Assembly (NCBI RefSeq): GCF_001294205.1 | Contig: NZ_LAQT01000008.1 | Location: 62,001-126,000, forward strand | Direction: 5' to 3' | DNA: 64,000 nt | Source: Amantichitinum ursilacus | GTDB taxonomy: Bacteria; Pseudomonadota; Gammaproteobacteria; Burkholderiales; Chitinibacteraceae | Part shown: positions 27,549 to 39,049 of the stretch, one piece after another | How the letters are laid out: the number at the start of each line of letters is the position of its first letter | Numbering within the stretch: position 1 is the first letter of the stretch | Made by a program: the position numbers and the translations under genes | The notes under the pieces: generated by a model | Told to the model about the DNA's origin: nothing | What the model saw: the letters and a program-made list of their open reading frames with translations, nothing else | The model's database searches: none

Positions 27549-28958
27549 ATGGCTGCGCAGACGCTTTACGACAAACTCTGGCAATCCCATGTGGTCAGCC
27601 AGTCCGACGATGGCACCTGTCTGATCTATATCGACCGCCATCTGGTGCACGAAGTGACCAGCCCGCAAGCGTTCGAAGGCCTGCGTCTGGCCAATCGCAC
27701 GCCGTGGCGCGTGGATTCCGTAGTGGCCACGGCTGACCACAATACCCCCACCGATCATTGGGAACTGGGCATCCAGGACCCGATTTCGCGCCAGCAAGTT
27801 GAAACGCTGGACAGCAATATCAAGCATTTCGGCGCCAAAGCGTATTTTCCGTTCAAGGATTTGCGCCAAGGCATCGTGCATGTGGTGGGCCCGGAAAACG
27901 GGGCCACGCTGCCCGGTATGACCGTGGTCTGTGGTGATAGTCATACTTCCACGCACGGCGCCTTTGCCGCGCTGGCGCATGGGATTGGTACGTCGGAAGT
28001 GGAACACGTGCTGGCCACGCAAACGCTGACCGCCAAAAAATCCAAAGCCATGCTGATCAAGGTGGAAGGCGAACTGGGCCAGGGCGTCACCGGCAAAGAT
28101 GTGGCGCTGGCCATCATTGGCGAAATCGGCACCGCGGGTGGCACCGGTTATGCCGTCGAATTTGGTGGTTCGGCCATCCGTAGCCTGTCGATGGAAGGCC
28201 GCATGACCTTGTGCAATATGGTGATCGAAGCGGGCGCTCGTGCCGGTATGGTGGCCGTAGATGACAAGACCGTCGAATACCTGAAAGACCGTCCGTTCTC
28301 GCCCAAGGCCGAGCAATGGGATGCCGCCGTCGCTTACTGGAAAACGCTGGTATCCGACGAAGGCGCCACTTTCGACAAAGTGGTTGAGCTCGACGCCAGC
28401 AAGATCGAACCGCAAGTGACCTGGGGTACCTCGCCCGAGCAAGTGACCACCGTCGGCGGCAAAGTGCCGAACCCGGCGCAGCTGGAAGACCCGGTCAAGC
28501 GCGCCAGCCTGGAACGTGCGCTCAGCTATATGGGCCTGCAGGCGGATACGCCGATCGAGCAAATCCAGATCGACAAAGTGTTTATCGGTTCCTGTACCAA
28601 CTCGCGCATTGAAGATCTGCGCGCCGCCGCCGCCGTGGCCAAGGGCCGCCAGAAGGCCGCCAATGTGAAGCTGGCAATGGTGGTGCCGGGCTCCGGTCTG
28701 GTAAAACAGCAGGCCGAAGCCGAAGGCCTGGACAAGATTTTTGTGGCCGCCGGTTTCGAATGGCGTGAGCCTGGCTGCTCGATGTGCCTGGCAATGAACG
28801 CGGACCGGCTGGAACCGGGTGAACGCTGTGCGTCTACCTCCAACCGCAACTTTGAAGGTCGGCAGGGCCAGGGTGGACGTACCCACCTGGTCAGCCCCGA
28901 GATGGCTGCAGCTGCTGCCATCGCCGGCCATTTTGTCGACGTCCGCACATTTGCCTGA
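27549..28958 (+). CDS. leuC: 3-isopropylmalate dehydratase large subunit
   Basis: This 469-residue aconitase-family subunit, with LeuD, isomerises 2- to 3-isopropylmalate in leucine synthesis. The [4Fe-4S] cysteines lie in [13 protein letters not shown] and in [11 protein letters not shown], and the N-terminal [19 protein letters not shown] is typical. An upstream in-frame start would add 57 non-conserved residues. The ATG at 27549, preceded by AGGATAA, begins at the family position ([11 protein letters not shown]). It is followed by the entericidin-like gene and leuD. Confidence 0.98.
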   Translation: MAAQTLYDKLWQSHVVSQSDDGTCLIYIDRHLVHEVTSPQAFEGLRLANRTPWRVDSVVATADHNTPTDHWELGIQDPISRQQVETLDSNIKHFGAKAYFPFKDLRQGIVHVVGPENGATLPGMTVVCGDSHTSTHGAFAALAHGIGTSEVEHVLATQTLTAKKSKAMLIKVEGELGQGVTGKDVALAIIGEIGTAGGTGYAVEFGGSAIRSLSMEGRMTLCNMVIEAGARAGMVAVDDKTVEYLKDRPFSPKAEQWDAAVAYWKTLVSDEGATFDKVVELDASKIEPQVTWGTSPEQVTTVGGKVPNPAQLEDPVKRASLERALSYMGLQADTPIEQIQIDKVFIGSCTNSRIEDLRAAAAVAKGRQKAANVKLAMVVPGSGLVKQQAEAEGLDKIFVAAGFEWREPGCSMCLAMNADRLEPGERCASTSNRNFEGRQGQGGRTHLVSPEMAAAAAIAGHFVDVRTFA

Positions 28959-29009
28959 GGCCCGTGGCCATCAGCTTTTAATTCATACACTTGCGGAGTC
29001 TTTTTACCC

Positions 29010-29123
29010 ATGAAATCCCTGTTGATCGTCGTCATTGCTGTTTGTGCCTTGACCGCCTGTAACACCGTGCATGGTTTTGGCCAGGATCTGCAGAAAGTGG
29101 GTGAAAAGATCGAGGGCAAGTAA
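29010..29123 (+). CDS. Entericidin-like small lipoprotein
   Basis: This is a 37-residue peptide with a hydrophobic N-terminus and a lipobox (LTAC, Cys17). A short mature tail is rich in Gly, Gln, Lys and Val, ending DLQKVGEKIEGK, which is the EcnA/EcnB family pattern. In enteric bacteria the pair acts as a lipoprotein toxin/antidote linked to stationary-phase lysis; here only one copy is present. It sits between leuC and leuD with short spacers, so it should be transcribed with leucine synthesis. Similar insertions are known in other betaproteobacteria. Confidence 0.85.
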   Translation: MKSLLIVVIAVCALTACNTVHGFGQDLQKVGEKIEGK

Positions 29124-29132
29124 GGATCTGCC

Positions 29133-29771
29133 ATGAAAGCGTTTACCCAAGTGGATGGGCTCGTGTGTCCGCTCGACCGTGCCAACGTCGATACCGATGC
29201 CATCATCCCCAAGCAGTTTCTCAAGTCGATCAAGCGTTCGGGCTTTGGCCCCAACCTGTTTGACGAGTGGCGTTATCTGGACCACGGCGAGCCGGGCATG
29301 GATAACAGCCAGCGTCCGCTCAACCCGGACTTTGTGCTGAACCAGCCGCGTTACAAAGGCGCGCAAGTGCTGCTGGCGCGCGACAACTTTGGTTGTGGCT
29401 CCTCGCGGGAACACGCGCCGTGGGCACTGGAAGACTATGGCTTTCGCGCGGTGATCGCACCGAGCTTTGCCGACATCTTCTTTAACAACTGCTACAAGAA
29501 CGGCGTGCTGCCGATCGTGCTGCCCGAGGCCGCTGTCGACCAGTTGTTTGCTGAAACCGCCGCTGCCGACGGTTACACGCTGCATATCGATCTGGCCGCG
29601 CAAACAGTGACCACGCCGTCGGGCGCTGTGTTTGGCTTTGACATCACCGGCCACCGCAAGCATTGCATGCTCAACGGCCTGGACGAGATTGGCTTGACGC
29701 TGCAACACGCCGACGAGATCAAGGCGTTTGAAGCAAAACACAAACAGGCGCAACCCTGGTTGTTTGGCTGA
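29133..29771 (+). CDS. leuD: 3-isopropylmalate dehydratase small subunit
   Basis: This 212-residue partner of LeuC forms the swivelling domain of the isomerase. Family segments include [19 protein letters not shown] near the N-terminus, the active-site loop [15 protein letters not shown] at about residues 87-101, and [12 protein letters not shown]. The length is normal for the bacterial (about 200-residue) type. It begins 9 bp after the entericidin-like gene, with AAGGA close upstream. Confidence 0.98.
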   Translation: MKAFTQVDGLVCPLDRANVDTDAIIPKQFLKSIKRSGFGPNLFDEWRYLDHGEPGMDNSQRPLNPDFVLNQPRYKGAQVLLARDNFGCGSSREHAPWALEDYGFRAVIAPSFADIFFNNCYKNGVLPIVLPEAAVDQLFAETAAADGYTLHIDLAAQTVTTPSGAVFGFDITGHRKHCMLNGLDEIGLTLQHADEIKAFEAKHKQAQPWLFG

Positions 29772-30110
29772 TTCGGCGCTCGGGGCGGGCGGTGACGCGT
29801 GCGCCATGGCGCGCCATCACCCGCAAAGCAGCGCTGTTATGGCTTTACCTTTCGTTGTCCATCTGCGGCATTTGCCCCGTCAATATGCCGAAAGCCAATG
29901 ATTTCGGAGTAATATTGGCGCTTTGCGCGATCCAGCCCGGGACGCGCGATGATTTATCGGTATTACTAAAACATAGCCACGCCACAGTGGCCGGGCACGG
30001 CAAGACCTGGATGGGCGACGCATGCAGATATCAAATGACATCGATCCCCATCGGGCTTGCACTCACAGCAACTTGTGATGCTTCAATAAACCAGATGGGA
30101 AACGAAAACC
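29772..30110. other. Gene-free spacer between leuD and nagB
   Basis: About 340 bases. A 110-codon frame here overlaps the start of nagB and lacks a ribosome-binding site and any family resemblance, so I do not call it. The A+T-rich portion near 29940-29975 is a likely place for a nagB promoter. No terminator is obvious after leuD. Confidence 0.4.
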
Positions 30111-30845
30111 ATGATCCTGCATAAATTCAAGAACCAGTCCGAGCTGGATCGCGTTGCCGCCGATCTGATGCTGTCGGTGGTGCGCGCCAAACCCAACGCG
30201 GTACTGGGCATGGCCACGGGCGGTACGCCAGTGGGCCTGTACGAGGAAATCGTCAAGAGCTACCAACAAGGCCTCGTCAGCTTTAAAGAAGCCCGTACGT
30301 TTAACCTGGACGAATATGTCGGTTTGCCGGTATCGCATGCCGAGTCTTACCGCAGCTTCATGCAGCGCAACCTGTTCGACCACATCGACATCGAGCCGGA
30401 AAATACGCATGTGCCCAACGGCAATGCCCCCGACATCGAAGCCGAGTGCCGTCGCTATGACGAAATGATGTACCAGCTAGGCCCCATCGACATGCAGTTG
30501 CTGGGCATCGGCCACAACGGCCATATCGGCTTTAACGAGCCGGACACCTCGCTCTCTCGGTTTACCCACAAGGTCACGCTGAAAGAAGATACCCGCGAAG
30601 CCAACAAGCGTTTTTTTAACTCGCTGGACGAAGTGCCCACCCACGCGGTGACCATGGGCATGGGTTCCATCCTGCACGCCAAGGCCATCCTGCTGGTGGT
30701 CAAGGGTCAGGAAAAAGCCGAAATCCTTGATCGCACGCTCAACGGCGCGATCACCACCGAAATTCCCGCATCACTGTTGCAGACCCATCCGCGCGTCATT
30801 GTCCTGACCGATTGCGATGTGAACTACAAGCTCTCGCACAGCTGA
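30111..30845 (+). CDS. nagB: Glucosamine-6-phosphate deaminase
   Basis: This 244-residue enzyme converts glucosamine-6-phosphate to fructose-6-phosphate and ammonia, the last step of amino-sugar use. The phosphate-binding segment ATGGTPVGLY (about residues 35-44), the active-site FNLDEYVGL with Asp67, and GIGHNGHIGFNEP with His135/His138 are all present. The length fits the short monomeric type. It lies alone inside the leu region without nagA or a transporter, which is unusual and hints that the remaining chitin/GlcNAc genes are elsewhere. Confidence 0.95.
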   Translation: MILHKFKNQSELDRVAADLMLSVVRAKPNAVLGMATGGTPVGLYEEIVKSYQQGLVSFKEARTFNLDEYVGLPVSHAESYRSFMQRNLFDHIDIEPENTHVPNGNAPDIEAECRRYDEMMYQLGPIDMQLLGIGHNGHIGFNEPDTSLSRFTHKVTLKEDTREANKRFFNSLDEVPTHAVTMGMGSILHAKAILLVVKGQEKAEILDRTLNGAITTEIPASLLQTHPRVIVLTDCDVNYKLSHS

Positions 30846-30859
30846 TATTACCCACGATC

Positions 30860-30907
30860 AAAATCCGGTTTCTTGCCGTGCAGTACGGCGGCAGGGCCCG
30901 GATTTTT
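30860..30907 (+). terminator. Intrinsic terminator after nagB
   Basis: The outer arms AAAATCCGG and CCGGATTTT enclose an inner GCCGT/ACGGC hairpin and end in a T-tract. It separates nagB from leuB, whose start is about 20 bp further on. Confidence 0.7.
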
Positions 30908-30929
30908 GTTTAAACGGCGATACCCCAAC

Positions 30930-31994
30930 ATGAAGATTCTGATTCTGCCCGGCGACGGCATCGGCCCCGAAATCATTGCACAAGCCACGCGCGTGCTGGA
31001 TGTGCTGCGTAGCGACGGCCTGAAGGTCGAAACCGAAACCGCCCCGCTGGGTGGCGCGGCTTACGACCAGTACGGCGCGCCCTATCCGCAGGTGACGCAA
31101 GACCTGGCGCGCGCCGCCGACGCCGTGCTGCTGGGCGCGGTGGGCGGCCCGCAATACGACACGCTGGACCGCCCGCTGCGGCCCGAGCGTGGGCTGCTGG
31201 CCATCCGCAAAGATCTGAATCTGTTTGCCAACCTGCGCCCGGCCATTCTGTACCCCGAGCTGGCGAATGCCTCGACGCTGAAGCCCGAAGTGGTGTCCGG
31301 CCTCGATATCCTGATCGTGCGTGAGCTGACCGGCGATATCTATTTTGGCCAACCACGCGGCGTGCATGTTAACGAAGCGGGTGAGCGCGAAGGCTTTAAC
31401 ACCATGCGCTACAGCGAAAGCGAAATCCGCCGCATCGCGCATGTGGCGTTCAAGGCCGCGCAAAAGCGTCAGAAAAAACTGTGCTCGGTTGACAAGGCCA
31501 ACGTGCTGGAAACCACCGAGTTCTGGAAAGAAATCGTCACCGATGTGGCGAAGGAATATCCGGATGTCGCGCTTAGCCACATGTATGTGGATAACGCCGC
31601 GATGCAGCTGGTGCGCAACCCCAAGCAATTTGACGTGATGGTCACCGGTAACATCTTCGGCGACATTCTGTCGGATGAAGCTTCGATGTTGACCGGTTCG
31701 ATCGGTATGCTGCCGTCGGCGTCGCTGGACCAGAACAACAAGGGCATGTACGAGCCCAGCCATGGCTCCGCGCCCGATATCGCCGGCAAAAACCTGGCCA
31801 ATCCGCTGGCCACCATCCTGTCGCTGGCCATGTTGCTGCGTTATTCCGGCAACAACGAAGCCGCGGCGGTGCGCGTGGAAAACGCGGTGAAGGCCGTGTT
31901 GGCGCAGGGTTATCGCACGGGTGACATCTTTGAAGCGGGCACCAACAAGGTGTCGTGCAGCGAGATGGGCGACGCCGTGGTCGCCGCGTTGTAA
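30930..31994 (+). CDS. leuB: 3-isopropylmalate dehydrogenase
   Basis: This 354-residue beta-decarboxylating dehydrogenase oxidises 3-isopropylmalate with NAD+. The start [15 protein letters not shown] is canonical. The substrate-binding loop appears in [21 protein letters not shown] (shown in part here as [13 protein letters not shown]). Metal and NAD sites are at [19 protein letters not shown] and [14 protein letters not shown]. The ATG at 30930 lies just after the nagB terminator; the longer upstream frame would overlap that terminator and is rejected. Confidence 0.97.
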   Translation: MKILILPGDGIGPEIIAQATRVLDVLRSDGLKVETETAPLGGAAYDQYGAPYPQVTQDLARAADAVLLGAVGGPQYDTLDRPLRPERGLLAIRKDLNLFANLRPAILYPELANASTLKPEVVSGLDILIVRELTGDIYFGQPRGVHVNEAGEREGFNTMRYSESEIRRIAHVAFKAAQKRQKKLCSVDKANVLETTEFWKEIVTDVAKEYPDVALSHMYVDNAAMQLVRNPKQFDVMVTGNIFGDILSDEASMLTGSIGMLPSASLDQNNKGMYEPSHGSAPDIAGKNLANPLATILSLAMLLRYSGNNEAAAVRVENAVKAVLAQGYRTGDIFEAGTNKVSCSEMGDAVVAAL

Positions 31995-32016
31995 AATCGC
32001 GGATTGCTCAAAGAAG

Positions 32017-32049
32017 ACAGGGCGCGTTTGGCGCCCTGTTTGTTTTTTG
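32017..32049 (+). terminator. Intrinsic terminator after leuB
   Basis: A perfect 9-bp stem ACAGGGCGC/GCGCCCTGT with a GTTTG loop is followed by TTGTTTTTT. It lies 25 bp upstream of the usg start, so usg may have its own promoter or depend on read-through. Confidence 0.9.
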
Positions 32050-32074
32050 CTTCACAGGTTGAAAGGAATTACCG

Positions 32075-32959
32075 ATGTCTGCAGCTCCCCTGAAACTGGC
32101 CATCTTTGGCGCCCACGGCCCGTTTGGCGATACCTTGCTTGAAGTGCTGGCCGAAAGCCCGGTCTCGGTTGACGAGATTTTTGCACTGGCGGCCGATGAA
32201 GACGGTTCGGTCGTTACCTTCCGGGGCGAAGACACCATTATCGAAGCCGCCGCAGGCTTTGACTGGTCGCAGGCATCGGTGGCCGTGTTTGCCGGCAGCC
32301 GCGACGAAATGAAGCAATACGCGCCCGCCGCCAAAGCCGCCGGTTGCCGCTTGCTGGACGCCACCGCGCCGCTGGCCTCGTTTGCCGTGCTGGCGCGCCC
32401 GCTGGCGGCGCTCAATGGCCTGTCGATCGCGCGGGCACATGCCACGCTGATGGAATCGGCGTCATCGCAAGGCCAGGGCGGCGTGGATACGCTGTCGCGC
32501 CAGACGCGCGCGCTGTTTGCCAATGCCGAAATCGAAAATGGCGCGTTCGCCAAGCGCCTGGCTTTCAATCTGTTCCCGCTGCCGCAACAGCAATCCGAAC
32601 ATATCCGCAATGTGGTTAACCAGCAGCTGGGCGCGCCGCTGCTCGATAGCGTGCAACGCGTGCAAGTGCCGTTGTTCTTTGGCCATGGCGCCACGCTGGC
32701 CGTACGCCTGATCCAGGAAACCAGCAAAGAAGCCGTGATTGCCGCCTTGCGCGCCAGTAGCGGCCTGTTTGTGCTGGACGCCGAAGGCCCGGCTGGCATC
32801 GCCACGCCGCAAGACGTGATCGGCGCCGATCTGGTGTGGATCAGCCAGGTGGAAGTGAGCGCCGATGGCAAGACCGTCACGCTGTGGGCCGTGGTGGATA
32901 ACGCGCGTCTGGGCGCGATGGCCGTGGTGGCCGAACTGCTGGGCGCTGCCCGTCACTGA
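32075..32959 (+). CDS. usg: USG-1-like aspartate-semialdehyde dehydrogenase paralogue, probably inactive
   Basis: This 294-residue protein has the two-domain Asd fold: an N-terminal Rossmann domain starting [20 protein letters not shown] and a C-terminal dimerisation domain with [18 protein letters not shown] and [15 protein letters not shown]. In true Asd a catalytic Cys sits in an NC(T/S) motif. Here the equivalent region reads [13 protein letters not shown], without Cys, so dehydrogenase activity is not expected. This matches the USG-1 family of E. coli. The gene follows leuB, where active asd or its paralogue often lies. Its role is unknown. Confidence 0.85.
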   Translation: MSAAPLKLAIFGAHGPFGDTLLEVLAESPVSVDEIFALAADEDGSVVTFRGEDTIIEAAAGFDWSQASVAVFAGSRDEMKQYAPAAKAAGCRLLDATAPLASFAVLARPLAALNGLSIARAHATLMESASSQGQGGVDTLSRQTRALFANAEIENGAFAKRLAFNLFPLPQQQSEHIRNVVNQQLGAPLLDSVQRVQVPLFFGHGATLAVRLIQETSKEAVIAALRASSGLFVLDAEGPAGIATPQDVIGADLVWISQVEVSADGKTVTLWAVVDNARLGAMAVVAELLGAARH

Positions 32960-32996
32960 TCGCCCCGGCGAAATCAAGAATCAAGGAATTGTGAGC

Positions 32997-35321
<2,325 letters not shown>

Positions 35322-35444
35322 ACAAGGGTCGGCGCTGATTGACACTGGCCCTGCAGTTCGTGGACATTGCTCAGGCTTTATGCGAGCGCACTGTCCACGC
35401 GCCAGATTGTTGATCCGCCGACCTTTTGTTTAACTGCGAGCCGC

Positions 35445-37838
35445 ATGAATCGCTTTGCTGATCACCTTGCTGTATGGGCCCGCGCCACCGCGCTGGCCGC
35501 CTTGTGTTTCACCGTCGCCACGCCGGCCCGCGCGCTGGATGCGACGACGGTAGCAGCCTCCACGCCCGCAACCGTTTCCATTCCTGTTTCTGTTACGCCT
35601 GCCACCAGCGCACCGTTGTCGACGGCGCCAGTGGCCAGTGCGCCCGCAGCCTTGTCGGCCAGTGCGCCTGCGCTCAGCAGCGCTGCCAGCGCGCCTGCCG
35701 CACGCAAACGCCCGCGCATTGGCCTGGTGCTGGGCGGCGGTGGTGCGCGCGGTTTAGCGCATATCGGCGTGCTGAAGGTGCTGGAAGACAACCATATTCC
35801 GGTGGATTGCATCGTCGGCACCAGCATTGGCGCGCTGGTGGGCGGCGGTTATGCCGCGGGCCAGACTGCCGCCAGCATGAGCGACAAGGCCGACGTCACC
35901 GATTGGGACCAGCTGTTTACCGCCGGTTTGCCGCGCCAGCAGATGTCTTATCGCGCCAAGCAAGACGACAACCTGCATCTGGCCCCGGTGGATGTGGGCG
36001 TGCGCGACGACCTGAGCCTGGCGCTGCCCAAATCGGCCATGGATACGCAGAAGATCGAGATCGTGCTGCGTGATCTGACTTACGCCGGCACCGCACCCAA
36101 TTTCGATCAGCTGGCGGTGCCGTTTCGCGCGCTGGCCACTGATCTGGAAACCGGCGATATGGTGGTGATGGGCGACGGCGATCTGGTCACCGCCATGCGC
36201 GCCAGCATGGCCGTGCCGGGCGTGTTTCCGCCGGTGCCGCGCTCGGACAAACTGCTGGTGGATGGTGGCCTGTCGCGCAATCTGGGCGTGGATGTGGCGC
36301 GCAAGATGTGCGCCGATGTGGTGATCGCCGTGGACGTGGCGATGCCGCCGCTCAAGCGTGACGGTATCCAGACCATCTTCAATGTGGCCGAGCAATACAC
36401 GCGCCTGATGATTGTGCAAAACGAACGTCCGCAAATCGACAGCCTGAAAAGCGCCGATGTGCTGATTACGCCGCCGCTGGGCAATATCGAAAGCGTGGCG
36501 TTCAACCGCGCGCGTGATCTGATGGTGATCGGTGAGAAGGGCGCGCGTTTGCAATTGGCCAAATTGCAGCGCTATGCCTTGCCCGAAGAGGAATACAACG
36601 CGTGGGAAGCGGCCCGTCAGGCGCGGCGTTTGCATCCCAAACCGATTGAAAGCATTGAAGTGGCCAAAATGAGCCGGGTTAATCCGGATGTGTTGTCGCG
36701 CAATGTGCAAGTGGCCACCGGTAAGCGCTTTGAAGGCGATAACTTTAATCAGCAATTGTCGCGGCTGTATGCGCGCGGTGATTTCTCGCAGCTGGATTAC
36801 GAATTGATCGATAACGGTGCCGGGCAGAAATTGCGACTGGTGCCGGTGGAAAAAGACTGGGGCCCCAATTACCTGAATTTTGGGCTGGCGCTGGGCACCG
36901 ACTTTGATGATTCCTCCCCCTATGCCTTGCTGATGCGTTATCGCCGCACGTGGATGAATTCGCTGGGCGGCGAAATGGATGTAAGCCTGCGCGCGGGCGA
37001 TACCATGGCTTTGTCGGGTGAGTTTTATCAGCCGCTGCAAATTGATGGGTACGCGTTTATTGCGCCCAATGCTAGCGTGCAATCGAGCCCGCTGGCGGTG
37101 TATGAACAAGGCAAACAGGTTTCACAATATCGCTATCGGCGTGAAACAGCGGGTATAGATCTCGGTTCCGGTTTCAGCCGGTACGGTGAGGCGCGCATCG
37201 GCCTGCAAACTGAATATTTCCATCTCACGCGACAAATCGGGCCGAATTCGTTTACTGATAACCCCGACCAGGATATCCGTCAGCATGATTGGGGCGTGCA
37301 GGCGTCGCTAAGCTACGACCAGCTTGATCATGCGGATTTTCCATCCAGCGGATCGCAATTGCGCGCATCGGTGTATCAGGCCATTAGCGGCGATCAAAAC
37401 GGTGATTCTTATGGACGCGCCGAGTTTACGGGTAAGCAGGCGTTTTCAATGGGACATTTAAGCGGCTACGCCATGTTCAAGGCGCGGCTGGCGCATAACG
37501 TGAACAGCAGTAGCGCCGACGTGAGCTGGATGGGTGGCTTCATGAATATGTCCAGTTACGCATATCAGTCATTACTGGGCGAACATTCGCTCTACGGCCG
37601 CCTTTCGGTTTATCAACCTATGCCGTTCTTGCAGTCAGATAACAAATCTACCTGGCTGGGGTTTGCTGCGGAAGCGGGCAAAATATCGGACGTGCATGAT
37701 GTAACGCAAACCGGATGGCATTACTCCGGCGTGGCATTTATCGGCGTCGATACTTTCCTGGGCCCTTTGTATCTGGGCGCGGCTTATGGCGATAACCGCC
37801 AAATGCGTTATTACCTGACTTTGGGTAATCCATTTTAA
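35445..37838 (+). CDS. Patatin-like phospholipase with outer-membrane beta-barrel (type Vd autotransporter-like)
   Basis: This 797-residue surface protein has a signal peptide (about 1-30, ending PARA), an Ala/Pro/Ser-rich spacer (31-87), and a patatin domain. Patatin motifs are the oxyanion GGGGARG (97-103), the nucleophile Ser127 in GTSIG, and the catalytic Asp near 272 in VDGG. A POTRA-like segment (about 400-470) follows, then a beta-barrel ending YYLTLGNPF with a terminal Phe for BAM recognition. This is the PlpD-type architecture. Either the enzyme is displayed outside or it stays periplasmic; I cannot tell which. Confidence 0.9.
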   Translation: MNRFADHLAVWARATALAALCFTVATPARALDATTVAASTPATVSIPVSVTPATSAPLSTAPVASAPAALSASAPALSSAASAPAARKRPRIGLVLGGGGARGLAHIGVLKVLEDNHIPVDCIVGTSIGALVGGGYAAGQTAASMSDKADVTDWDQLFTAGLPRQQMSYRAKQDDNLHLAPVDVGVRDDLSLALPKSAMDTQKIEIVLRDLTYAGTAPNFDQLAVPFRALATDLETGDMVVMGDGDLVTAMRASMAVPGVFPPVPRSDKLLVDGGLSRNLGVDVARKMCADVVIAVDVAMPPLKRDGIQTIFNVAEQYTRLMIVQNERPQIDSLKSADVLITPPLGNIESVAFNRARDLMVIGEKGARLQLAKLQRYALPEEEYNAWEAARQARRLHPKPIESIEVAKMSRVNPDVLSRNVQVATGKRFEGDNFNQQLSRLYARGDFSQLDYELIDNGAGQKLRLVPVEKDWGPNYLNFGLALGTDFDDSSPYALLMRYRRTWMNSLGGEMDVSLRAGDTMALSGEFYQPLQIDGYAFIAPNASVQSSPLAVYEQGKQVSQYRYRRETAGIDLGSGFSRYGEARIGLQTEYFHLTRQIGPNSFTDNPDQDIRQHDWGVQASLSYDQLDHADFPSSGSQLRASVYQAISGDQNGDSYGRAEFTGKQAFSMGHLSGYAMFKARLAHNVNSSSADVSWMGGFMNMSSYAYQSLLGEHSLYGRLSVYQPMPFLQSDNKSTWLGFAAEAGKISDVHDVTQTGWHYSGVAFIGVDTFLGPLYLGAAYGDNRQMRYYLTLGNPF

Positions 37839-37923
37839 AGCTGACGTTGCATCACATTACATGACCGTAAAGCCTGGCTACACTGGGCACACTGACAAGC
37901 ACTAACCGACTGGAGAAATCGAA

Positions 37924-38226
37924 ATGAAGCTGCGTAGCCTGTTGTTGATTGCCGCCGTGTTGTGTTCCACGCAAGTGATGGCGGCCAATAGCCAGCAAGA
38001 AAAAATGAAAACGTGCAATGCCGATGCCAAGACCAAAAATCTGAGCGGCGATGCGCGTAAAAGCTTTATGAGTTCGTGTCTGAAAGCCGATAGCGGCGTG
38101 GCGTCCGCACCCGCAACGCAGCAAGACAAAATGAAAGTCTGCAATCAGAACGCCTCGGCCCAGGCGCTGAAAGGCGATGCGCGTAAAACCTTTATGAGCG
38201 ATTGCCTGAAGAAAAAGCCCGCTTGA
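37924..38226 (+). CDS. PsiF-repeat secreted protein
   Basis: This 100-residue protein has a signal peptide (1-21, ending VMAAN) and two PsiF repeats. Each has the pattern Q.KMK.CN..A....L.GDARK.FMS.CLK (first about residues 25-54, second about 67-96). Two cysteines per repeat probably form disulfides in the periplasm. PsiF was named as phosphate-starvation-inducible in E. coli, but the function is unknown. A good GGAGAAA site precedes the ATG and an intrinsic terminator follows, so it is a single-gene unit. Confidence 0.9.
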   Translation: MKLRSLLLIAAVLCSTQVMAANSQQEKMKTCNADAKTKNLSGDARKSFMSSCLKADSGVASAPATQQDKMKVCNQNASAQALKGDARKTFMSDCLKKKPA

Positions 38227-38253
38227 TTGAAAGCTGGGGCGTGATGCGTAAGG

Positions 38254-38282
38254 ACGGATGACAGTAGTCATCCGTTTTTTTT
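38254..38282 (+). terminator. Intrinsic terminator after the PsiF-repeat gene
   Basis: A perfect 9-bp stem ACGGATGAC/GTCATCCGT with an AGTA loop and eight T residues. Confidence 0.93.
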
Positions 38283-38383
38283 GGCACTTCCGACAGCCGT
38301 GCAAGCAGTTAGTCGGAACCGCGCCAGCGTGTTTACAATACGGCTCGTTCGCCGGGATCGGCTTCGCTTACAAGGACAAACAA

Positions 38384-39049
38384 ATGCGAGTTTTGCTGGT
38401 AGAAGACGACCCCATGATTGGTGACGCGGTGCAGCAGGGCCTTAAGCCGCTGGGCATGACCGTCGATTGGGCGCGCGATGGCGGCGAAGGCGAGTTGGCG
38501 CTGGGCAGCGGCGAACACGAACTGGTGTTGCTGGATTTGTCGATGCCACGCAAATCGGGCCTGGATTTGCTGCGCGGCATGCGGCGCAAACAAGACGCGC
38601 GCCCGGTGCTGATCCTGACCGCGCGCGATACGGTGAGCGACCGCGTGGCGGGGCTGGATGCGGGTGCCGACGATTATGTGGTCAAGCCGTTTGATCTGGA
38701 CGAACTGGCCGCGCGCATTCGCGCCGTCTTGCGTCGCCACGCCGGCCGCGCCGACCCCGTCATCGAACTGGGCGCGCTGCGCATCAACCCGGCCACGCGC
38801 GAAGTGTCGCTGGCGGGCGAACTAGTCACCTTGTCGGCGCGCGAATACGCCGTATTACTCGCGCTGGCCGAGCGCCCCGGCGTGCCGCTGTCGCGCGCGC
38901 AGCTGGAAGAACGCCTGTACGGCTGGGGCGAAGAAGTCGGTAGCAACGCGGTGGAAGTTTATATCCACGCGCTGCGCCGCAAGCTGGGCCCGGACTGGAT
39001 CAAGAACCTGCGTGGAGTCGGCTATTTTGTGCCGAAAGGCCAGGCATGA
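38384..39049 (+). CDS. OmpR/PhoB-family response regulator (QseB-like)
   Basis: This 221-residue regulator has a receiver domain with phospho-acceptor Asp51 (in LLDLSMPRKSG) and the acidic pair in LLVEDDP. The switch Thr lies in LTARDT and Lys102 in YVVKPF. The winged-helix DNA-binding domain spans about residues 125-218 (LSAREYAVLLALAERPG to RRKLG). The longer upstream frame has no support; the ATG at 38384 follows AAGGACA. Its stop overlaps the kinase start, and the Do-family protease downstream suggests envelope-stress control. Confidence 0.93.
   Translation: MRVLLVEDDPMIGDAVQQGLKPLGMTVDWARDGGEGELALGSGEHELVLLDLSMPRKSGLDLLRGMRRKQDARPVLILTARDTVSDRVAGLDAGADDYVVKPFDLDELAARIRAVLRRHAGRADPVIELGALRINPATREVSLAGELVTLSAREYAVLLALAERPGVPLSRAQLEERLYGWGEEVGSNAVEVYIHALRRKLGPDWIKNLRGVGYFVPKGQA

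Noticed and set aside
29792-30124. 110-codon ORF between leuD and nagB
   Set aside because: No ribosome-binding site, overlaps the nagB start, and the composition is not protein-like.
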